Source of the DNA: Cylindrobasidium torrendii FP15055 ss-10
Taxonomy: Eukaryota; Basidiomycota; Agaricomycetes; Agaricales; Physalacriaceae
Direction of reading: 5' to 3'
DNA length: 11,379 nucleotides
Assembly: GCA_000934385.1 (NCBI GenBank)
Contig: KN880904.1
Span: 1-11,379 of the forward strand
This document shows, in pieces, positions 1-7,300 of this stretch (position 1 is the stretch's first letter; every line of letters starts with the position of its first letter). Under the pieces are notes generated by a model. It did no database searches, had not been told where the DNA came from, and worked only from the letters and a program-made list of their open reading frames with translations. Position numbers and translations under genes: made by a program.

Positions 1-69
1 CATTTGTGGCATTAATGGATGCGCTGACATGCAAATTGCACTGTATTTGTCTATCTACAACAATTCGCT

Positions 70-309
70 CTAAAACAATTCGCCTCGCTCCATTAAATCT
101 TCGAGATCCACATTCACGTCCATTCCTTGAGCATGAGCTTGAGCCATGGTAGGAACCCCCAGCTCTGACGTCTGATACATTGAAGCTTGGTTGAACCAAA
201 CACAAGAGCCTCTGATGTTACCATCCCTCCAAGCTCCTGGACGACGGTTTCTCTTTGTCAGGGGTTCAGAGTTCTGAGGAGTACATCTGGAAACCGCTAC
301 TTTTCCCAA
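70..309 (-). CDS. Possible 3' end of an unidentified flanking gene
   Basis: A 79-codon open frame on the minus strand ends at a TAG at 70-72. Its last part has an acidic, protein-like composition (it ends D-L-E-D-L-M-E-R-G-E-L-F). It lies just outside the suspected end of the Plavaka element near 314, so it could be the last exon of a host gene or of an older element. A possible 50-bp intron (a GTAACA donor near 226 to a TCAG acceptor near 177) cannot be confirmed or excluded. I do not recognise the protein and see no domain. The ORF is short enough to be chance, hence the low confidence. Confidence 0.25.
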   Translation of the reverse strand: MGKVAVSRCTPQNSEPLTKRNRRPGAWRDGNIRGSCVWFNQASMYQTSELGVPTMAQAHAQGMDVNVDLEDLMERGELF

Positions 310-747
310 GTTTCACTGAGTTATACTAGGCTTATACTCATACATATCATGAACTCAGTGTACCCTGTATTACCCAGGTGATCCGGGGTGCTTCACACCA
401 CCCAGGTCACTCAGAGTCACTCTAGGTTAGCATTAATTTAAGTAAATCCATAGGCTTCCCCAGGATAGCCTAGGTTTCTCTAAGTTACAATAAGTTGTGC
501 ATGATTTCAAAGGTGTATATAGGCTTCATAGAGACACCCAGGCCATCCTGATGCATGGTACATTACTATGTGTGAACTAGGAGATACAAGTCTATATGAG
601 TTCACCTGTGTACATAAGGCAGATCAAACCAGCAACCATCGGTGTAGGTTGACCAAGGTCACTAAGGTGACTCAGGTGTTGAGGTCAAATTGAGTATTTC
701 AAATGAATCCTAAGGTGGGAGATTATATACTGCATAAGTAAAGAGTA
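310..747. repeat. Non-coding tract with repeated short motifs, probable Plavaka 3' subterminal region
   Basis: No convincing gene lies here. The tract lies directly downstream of the stop codon of the Plavaka 3' half and is rich in reiterated motifs. GTCACT occurs at 406-411, 416-421 and 658-663, with GTGACT at about 668-673. CCCAGG or CTAGG words recur at about 373, 401, 423, 459, 470 and 538. CACTGAGTT (314-322) faces its exact reverse complement AACTCAGTG (352-360). Motif clusters of this kind are usual transposase-binding subterminal regions in CACTA-like elements. CACTG at 314 is a candidate element end, but the opposite end is not visible in the window, so the boundary is inferred. Confidence 0.45.
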
Positions 748-1133
748 TTACATGTATACTGTTTGGTAGGTAAAGAGGCTGAGCCAATTATTTACAAGAA
801 AATCACTACAAGTATCGAGCACACAATTATCAGTATCCCATACACTAACTGGAGTACGGCCAAAGTCAGGAAATAGCATACAGGATTGACGAATATTAGA
901 TAAAGGTATAATAGACCATGCCGGGGTGACGCCATCAGAACTGAGAGCTTTCTTCACAGAGGGCATGTTGTGAATAGCACGAATACGGTCGGTAAGCCGA
1001 GGAGCCGTGTACCACTGGACATAGGCAAGAGGAACCTTTGGCCAGTACTTGGGGAACGGGATGGATGTTCCATTTCGGGTTTTTTCAGCTATGGGCAGCG
1101 TGAAAATGACCCAAACACGCCCAATGCGTGTAC

Positions 1134-1184
1134 CTGTGAGTTGAAACTTCAGTTCAGCCGTGATTGGGGACGAGAATCACGTAC
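1134..1184 (-). other. Intron in the Plavaka 3' half
   Basis: This 51-bp intron has a GTACGT donor at the 1184 end and an ACTCACAG acceptor at the 1134 end. Splicing it joins L-E-G to G-T-R-I-G-R-V-W-V-I-F, a block conserved in the C-terminal region of Plavaka proteins. The downstream exon is then open for 129 codons to the stop at 748. Confidence 0.7.
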
Positions 1185-1983
1185 CCTCAAGCGATGTTGA
1201 CTGAGCCGTTGGCTGATGCAAGACTACCACAGTGTCGAAGCGGCCACCATCCAACGGTGAAGCCTTGACCCAATCACGCTCGTCTTTGGACTCATCGAAG
1301 CCCTCAAGGCTGAACTTGAAAGAATGCCACACATTGAGTCCCGGGAACGGAACAACATTGTGGTGGATGGCATCGCGCTGCTTCTTCTTGGCTTGTTCGA
1401 CCTCGATGGCATTTAGCCAACTGCACAAGTGAGACGGAAAATCCGGAATGCGGTGATGACGCTCAATGAGACGGATGGGTTTGTTGGCTGTTGTCGGATT
1501 TTTGGAAAGGGAGATTTGTTGTTTGTCCTGAGGAGAGGTGTTGCGCGGCACGGAAGGAGGAGATGCTGATGGAGGGAGCGCAGAAGTAGATGATGCGGTA
1601 GCAGAGGGAACAGAAGCGGTTTCTGCAGAAGGAAGAGGTGAGGTGACGCTGGTGGAGGTCTTTACGGCAGCTTTGCGCTTTTTCTCAGCACGAGCTTTAA
1701 GCTAGTCAGTACAAGAGGCAATAGTACTAAATATCATGACGCACCGCGCCGCTTCTGTAGTGCCCAAGAGACAGTGGTCAAACGATTTCATATTCTCTTG
1801 ACGGGATACCCAGACGGTCATCTGGGGAAACTCGTCTCGATGATTTGAAGCACGCCATCCCTTTTTGGCAAAGTCGATGTGAAGGCGCTCAAACATTTCA
1901 GTGTTGAAGTTGTTCGTGGTGCCAAAATAGCGGATGCTGGTAATGTAGTGTTGAAGAGAGTGGAACTTGGGTATGTTGATGTG

Positions 1984-2013
1984 TTCGCGGACCCCGAATT
2001 CGGGGTGCGTGAA
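1984..2013. repeat. Imperfect 30-bp palindrome abutting the insertion site
   Basis: The core ACCCCGAATTCGGGGT at 1991-2006 is a perfect 16-bp palindrome. It extends to 1984-2013 with 13 of 15 base pairs matching. It lies in Plavaka coding sequence, so both strands happen to read P-E-F-G-V-R-E. It ends one base before the TA duplicated by the inner element. Confidence 0.85.
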
Positions 2014-2014
2014 G

Positions 2015-2016
2015 TA
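2015..2016. other. Left copy of the TA target-site duplication
   Basis: TA directly precedes the left inverted repeat and recurs at 9941-9942 after the right one. Keeping exactly one TA when the element is removed restores the Plavaka reading frame as AAG GAT TAC TTC ACG. Keeping none, or both, would not. Confidence 0.85.
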
Positions 2017-2050
2017 CACGGCTGCACGAGAACAATTCAAAAAAACGTTT
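2017..2050 (+). repeat. Left terminal inverted repeat of the inner element
   Basis: The 34-bp left TIR starts CACGGCTGCAC and ends AAAACGTTT. It matches the reverse complement of 9907-9940 at 31 of 34 positions, with differences at TIR positions 12, 24 and 25. The first 11 bases are identical. AAACGTTT, itself a palindrome, closes the repeat and recurs once more inside the element at 2069-2076. Confidence 0.93.
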
Positions 2051-2315
2051 TGAGACCTTATTCGCCCGAAACGTTTGTGATATGAGAGAAAAAGGTTTAT
2101 TGTCAAATGAGAAATCCTAATAATTCTGCCTATATGGCCAAATGTCATATCGGGTATGACGCGTGGACCGACGCAGACATATCTATAATGATGACTAAAC
2201 ACTGCTTGTAGCGTAGACAACTCTTACATAATCACTCCCGTTATATTCTGAAACCGCGCACTGGTAATCATTTATTTGCAGCATATACTACTGGCTAGCT
2301 ACTGTGAATACCCCA
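2051..2315. other. Left subterminal non-coding region of the inner element
   Basis: This lies between the left TIR and the stop of gene B, so it includes the 3' untranslated region of gene B. No coding potential was seen. AAACGTTT recurs at 2069-2076. GATATGA at 2079-2085 has counterparts in inverted orientation near the right end (TCATATC at about 9843 and 9894), and TCATATCGG also occurs at 2145. These are candidate subterminal binding motifs only. Confidence 0.5.
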
Positions 2316-3911
2316 CTAATTAAACAGAAGATTACGGAGGCTCATCGAGCCATTTGGCCGTGCTACAGAGAAAGGAAACGTGAGTGGTGAGTCGCGACGG
2401 TGGTATCATTAACTCACCAGATGCAGACTGGTCCCCGGATAGTGTGGACGACGTGGAGGATGTACTGTTCACCGGTGCCGGACTGAGCATTGCGGGAGGC
2501 ACAATATTGCTGGGCATTGCCGTTGGCGGTGCGTGCATGCCCTGCATGGTGTTCTTGATCTTGCGCAGACCTTCATCGCGAGGGTCACGCTTCAGTTCGT
2601 GATCAAAGCGCTCTAAAAAGTATCTGGAGAGGCATCAGTTGGGGATGAATTGAATTTGAGGTGCAACCTACTCGCGCCATTCATATGACCTCTTGTCCTT
2701 GCCCCACCCGCGTGCTATCTTCTCTGCGAAGAATTTGTCGACAGCGCCAAAGAAGCGCTCTGTGAGCTCATCCTCACGAACTGGATCCGGCTGTTCACCG
2801 GCGGGCGCGGTCTCGAGGTCGTTGCGAGCACGCTTAGCTGGCGGGCGTCCAACCACACGCAAACCCTTCGAGAGGAGTGTGGGATTCTTGGAAATAACAT
2901 CGAACTAAGTGGTCATGTATTAGCGCAAACCAGCCTCCATTGGATGAAACAACTCACAAAAACTATCACATTCAGGTAATGCCCTGTGCGGATATGCATC
3001 TCCGACCCAAGCAAAGCCTTGACGATCTTGCAGGTCGTTGCGGAGACATTGAGTTGCTTAGCCTGCGCCTCTTGGAGCTAGACATAGTTTGTTCAGCGGG
3101 TAGGAAAATGAAGTACAGAAATCTCACCAAGCCACGGACGGTGCTCTTTGCCTCACTGTGGCAAATGTTCACTTGCTTTGCAAACTCGCGGCGCGTCACG
3201 ATGCTGATATTGTTGCCAAAGAATCGGGCCAGTCCATTGGTGTCGAATTGAGCTTTGAATATTTGGCTACATGCGTGGCCCAATGCCTCTTGATCAAATG
3301 CTACACGGCCGTGGTCGCCAACTGTCGCCTTGCAGACTGCACGGATTTGATCCTAATGACAATCAGCGCGAGACAAAAGACAACAAGCCCAGGACAAACT
3401 TTGTCTGCTTTCTCGAGTCTGATGGCAGCTTGTTGGTTTGTGCGAATGGCATTGAGAGCTTGAAGAATGGTATTCTGCTGTGCATGTACCTCTTTGAGTG
3501 CCTCTCCATTGGCGAGGGCAATCGTGAATGCAAGGAGAGGCGCAATGGAGGGCTCCTTGACCTCCATCTGCGAGTGGGATGAGAACCAAGAGAGCGTTCA
3601 AAGTGTGAGCGCACCGTGGCATAATTGAACAGCATATCTCGAGAGTCTTTCCCGAGGTGATACGTGTGCGAAAGGACTTGCGCGACATTGGCGCGTGTTG
3701 ACCCCAGAATGAGAAGGATCTCATTCATCTCATCTTCGTTGTGTTCCGCCTCTTCAGTAGGGCCGCTGGTCGCTGCCTGGTTAAGGCCTGGGGGTTCTGC
3801 TGTGGCTGATACCTGGAAGTCGGAGTTGCTGGGAGCCTCGGCGCCAGAGAGGTTGTCGCCGTATAGCTGAGGGTCAATGTTTGGGTCGAATTCGGGAGTT
3901 GGCGACTGCAT
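2316..3911 (-). CDS. Gene B: 427-residue element-encoded protein of unknown function
   Basis: Seven exons read 3911-3615, 3567-3400, 3352-3128, 3077-2970, 2904-2672, 2623-2418 and 2362-2316, joined by introns of 47, 47, 50, 65, 48 and 55 bp, all GT...AG. The total is 1,284 nt with no internal stop. Residues 1-70 are acidic and low-complexity. About 70-160 is predicted helical, with a Gln-rich segment (EVHAQQNTILQAL, about 125-140). About 156-266 is a compact region (AVCKATVGDHGRVAFD; then FGNNISIVTRREFAKQV). GRPPAKRAR at 285-293 is a likely nuclear localisation signal and loosely resembles an AT-hook core. About 300-370 is charged and helical, and a Pro/Ser/Thr-rich tail ends the protein. It lies downstream of gene A on the same strand, with a TATA box 52 bp before the ATG. 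I know no function; a nuclear DNA-binding accessory to the transposase is a guess. The fourth residue block (VRGLLQEAQ) weakly recalls an unnamed basidiomycete family. Confidence 0.8.
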
Positions 3912-4344
3912 GCTGGTTAAGGATGAGGTTGAGCAATTTGCACAGCGGCTAGTAGACCAGCCTTTATATCTGCGGGAAATTTCAGTGCCGAATTTCAACG
4001 AACTCGCAACCACTCTGAATGACGCAGAACGTGGTGCATATCCGACGTGACAGAAAGGGTCAAAGGACGGGAAGACGCACCCTTTGGAAGCCAACTCCAT
4101 CTGATCTCATAAATGTGTCATTGTTTCTTTGCCAGGTGGGGAGTGCGAGCATCCAGAAAAGTGAAGTCGAGATTCATGGTCGTGGTGAAAACGAAAGGTG
4201 GAAGTCGATATCGATCAACAAATGATGTGATCATTTCTGTTTGCCGAATCGCCATCCCCAGTGGCACCGATGTAGTGTTGAGTGTACCTCTGTTTCTACC
4301 GGAAAGAACACATTGAATGATATTTAGTTTAAACAATACATAAA
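3912..4344. other. Intergenic region between gene A and gene B
   Basis: The 433 bp between the stop of gene A and the start of gene B should hold the 3' untranslated region of gene A and the promoter and 5' leader of gene B. An open frame continues upstream of gene B's ATG to an ATG at 4100. That stretch overlaps the TATA box and has no protein-like character, so I treat it as leader. No other gene was seen. Confidence 0.6.
3963..3968 (-). promoter_or_regulatory. TATA box of gene B
   Basis: On the minus strand the sequence reads GATATAAAGG, with TATAAA at 3968-3963, 52 bp upstream of the ATG at 3911-3909. This spacing suits a fungal core promoter with a short leader and supports choosing the ATG at 3911 over the in-frame ATG at 4100. 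Confidence 0.55.
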
Positions 4345-7300
4345 TCACTTTCTAAGGGCTTGGCGCCTAAGGTCCACGGACTGAGCCATTGGCGTCGAAG
4401 CGGCTTGACGTTTCCGACCGACTGGCTTGTCTATTAGACTGCCCTCTTCTGCCCGACTTTGCTTGATTCCATCGAAGATACTTTTCACCGCTGTATGGAT
4501 GACATTTGAACGGACCAATGGCATGGGCGCTATGCGGAATGATGCCAGAACCTTTGCGTCCCGCATTTGTGTCGTGTTAAGAATGTATGAGTTCAGATGC
4601 GAGTGCTTAACCGTTGGCTTGCGCTTGATAGTTTCTTGTCGCTCTTCACGGACTGCGTTCCCTTCGCCCAACACACATTGGCCTTCGAAACAGTTGTGCT
4701 GAACGTTGACAGAGCAACAGATATCCTTTGTAGAGTTAAGTGGTCAAAATGAATACGACTAAGATTATAGCTCACCTGAAGGCCTACACGATTTACTGTG
4801 TTGCTGAGAACAACTGTGGGCATTCCATAAGCGCTATGCAATTGACCGACTTGCGCCAATTGGACCAAGGCCCAGTCAACTTTGTCTTCCCTTTGCATAG
4901 GCGAGTTGGACAGCTGCACAAACTCCAGAACTCGGGCTACCTGTCGTCCGTATGGGGTCTGGTAGATAATCCATCCCGAAGATAAGCAGATATCGCCATT
5001 TGAGGCAATAGCACCTGCTGAAGTCCGGCACATCCTCCCAGTGTATCCCAAGTTCTCGTGGAGAAAATAGAATGAGAGCGTCTCATGTATAGACTTGACT
5101 TTTGAGAGTTCGGATACAACTGCGCCTAAAGTACCGTTAACTTGTACACACTGCCAAAAGAGAATAGGATGCGCACCACAACGCGAGGGAACAGACGACA
5201 CAGTAGACAATGACCAGAGCTTGGGTCCAAAGTCGTCGATTTCCAAGAGTGAAAGCGGTGATACGCCCGCTGCACTCCATTGTGTGCGCGTCGTCTGCCA
5301 GACTTCATGCTCAGAAGGAGAGGTGACCCGGATATAGCCACCATGAATGAGATGTCGAACACGACTTGCGCGTGCCATTCGACTCGCAATGTCCTTTGAT
5401 GGTGCCGAGCGAGGGCTGTGAACACTGGCTGCTCGGATGATCGCGTTGAACGATTCAAATCCCTCGGTTGCAAAGAGTATAGCTGGCCCAAAGCGAACAA
5501 CATGGGTAGGGAGGTGAAGGAGGACATGGAACTTTGGCTTGTTAAACCACTGGGGCGAAAGACGGCAGACACAGTTGAGGAAATGGTCAATTGCTGCCTC
5601 AAGCTGTTCCTGTGTAGTTATTCATGAATTCACACGGCTAGTGCGCAATGAGAAGTACCTACAATGTGACTGGTTATATTGGGTATCTCAGGCTGCCAGA
5701 GAAGAGCGGCAAGATGTCCGAGGGCAGTCCAGACTTCGATGTTCTCTGATGGCATCAAATCGTATAGAACAAAGGGCGCGACTTGGGCAATTTTGCGGAA
5801 ATCTCCGCCTTGGAGTGACCCGGCATATGTAACAAGAGTTTCTCCTCGAAGTTTGTCGACACCAAGACCCGAGATATCAAGGCTATCAAGCCGCGTCTTC
5901 AGGACATGTAGACGATTGTCTTTTGCCGTTTTGAGACGAGCAACTGCGTCGCGCCATAGATACTTAACATATCCAAGCAAAACAACATGCAGTATCTCAA
6001 CCGGTGTATCAGTGTGGGGATTGAAGTCTGGATTGTAAGCGGTTAGTACAACAAATAGAACCCAATGTTAAGAAGCGTATACCTTTGATTCGCCATACTG
6101 GGCTGAGGGTAAAATCATCGGGTAATGATTTCTTGTACTCGTCTACATTCCTTTGCCTCTGAGCTGGAGAGACTTTCTTCTGCCGAATCAAACTTAACAT
6201 CTTTTCAATAAAGTAGTGTTGAAATGTGTCCTTTGTTCCAGTCGCAGTTCTCTCTTGCTTCCAACGGCTTATTCCACCAATGGTAGACGCTGTACTGAAC
6301 TGTGAGCGTAGCTCTTCCTTGGTTGCAGCCGGTGTACGATGCTCGTGGTTCTGTGAATTTCAGGACACCCAAAAGAATTGTCGCAGAAAATCTGAACGCA
6401 CCGCTGTCATAAAGTTGGTAATACGATTCACCATTTCTCCCATTGTCTCACCGTTCTTCTTGCCTTTTCGAGGACGTGTAGTTCCAGGAGAAGACGGTCT
6501 ACTCTGGTCAGACGTGTGTGATGCCGCATCCGAGTCGTTGCCAGTTCCCGGCGCCGTGTCCCCATAGTCTGGCTCCTCTTCCTCGTCGCCCAATCCAGAC
6601 ACCTTACACACCCGACAGAATAGCCGGCCTGTAAATCCTATATGGCACGCAAATTCACTCTGCATGGGATTGTCTCCGGTCATCGCCAAGACAAAGGGAA
6701 GAACAAGGATAGGCTCATGATACTGAGCGTCCCATGCCCAAATTCCATTGTTCTGACCATCCCTAATATCTCATTCAGTTTCGAGTGATTAGCTGATGAA
6801 ATTACACACTCTAGTTGTTCAACGACACCATCAAGCATTTCCAGCGGAGGAGCAATGTTTGATGTGCAGAGAAAATGAATATTTGACTCTTTGTGAACTT
6901 CGCGACGTGGGAGCCCTGCCGCAGTGAAAAGAAACGAGTTATGCTTGTTCCAGCGCTTTGACATATTGCCCGATGTGTCGTCGCAGTACAACCAAATAGG
7001 GAATGATACAACACGGCGACCTTTCGCACGCGCGCGCCATACATTGAAACCGTCAGTAGTTGCAACGGTCCAAGGCTGCACAGAGTCGTTCTGACGGATG
7101 CCTAAAGTGATTTAACGCCTTAGACATACTATGCAAACCTCTGGCAACATTTGCTTACCATTAATCATTCGTGGGTCAGGCAGCCCGTGACTTGAATGAA
7201 TCTTCACAAGGTCAGGCATGGGAAAGAGAAGGTCGTGAGCAGCGACATCAAGAGGGAAAGCGCCTTCGATAATCCAGCCATCTGTTTCTGCAGACATCAA

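Larger units (their letters stand above)
748..2014 (-). pseudogene. Plavaka transposase, 3' half (C-terminal part), severed by insertion
   Basis: The C-terminal part of a Plavaka transposase reads from 2014 down to a TAA at 748-750. Its first segment has the family signatures FGVREHINIPKFHSLQHY, RYFGTTNNFNTEMFERLHID and RASNHRDEFPQMTVW. The E of the TEMFERLHID block is the likely third acidic catalytic residue. A long Ser/Thr/Pro-rich linker follows, then the C-terminal module with PLAYVQWYTA, SIIPLSNIRQSC and DNCVLDTCSDFLVN. An intron at 1184-1134 (51 bp, GTACGT...ACAG) joins the last two exons in frame. The earlier junction is problematic. The best donor (GTGCGT, intron 1744-1702) leaves the frame out of register, while the only in-frame donor (GTCATG at 1740) is weak and gives a 39-bp intron. 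This may be a small frameshift. The missing N-terminal part lies at 9943-11145. Confidence 0.88.

Noticed and set aside
2015..2050. A fragment of the Plavaka gene copied in inverted orientation, because it matches the end of the 9943-11145 open frame on the opposite strand
   Set aside because: The matching part of that open frame lies inside the element end. The pair is the two TIRs, as shown by the flanking TA and the restored Plavaka frame.
1879..2085. Plus-strand open frame reading P-E-F-G-V-R-E
   Set aside because: It is a shadow created by the palindrome at 1991-2006, which reads the same on both strands. The rest has no family similarity.
2624..2671. Gene B ending at the TAG after EWRE
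   Set aside because: That TAG lies in a GTAGGT donor. Splicing to CTCCAG at 2624 continues in frame as E-Y-F-L-E-R-F-D-H and leads to a clean end at 2316.
3363..4100. 245-codon continuous minus-strand frame as a single exon
   Set aside because: Its second half reads through the 47-bp intron at 3614-3568 in the wrong frame. The spliced model gives a coherent protein and the TATA box fits the ATG at 3911.
5126..5602. 158-codon minus-strand frame inside gene A
   Set aside because: It is out of frame with the conserved KPKFHVLLHLP and TEGFESFN blocks, which run through the same DNA in another frame.
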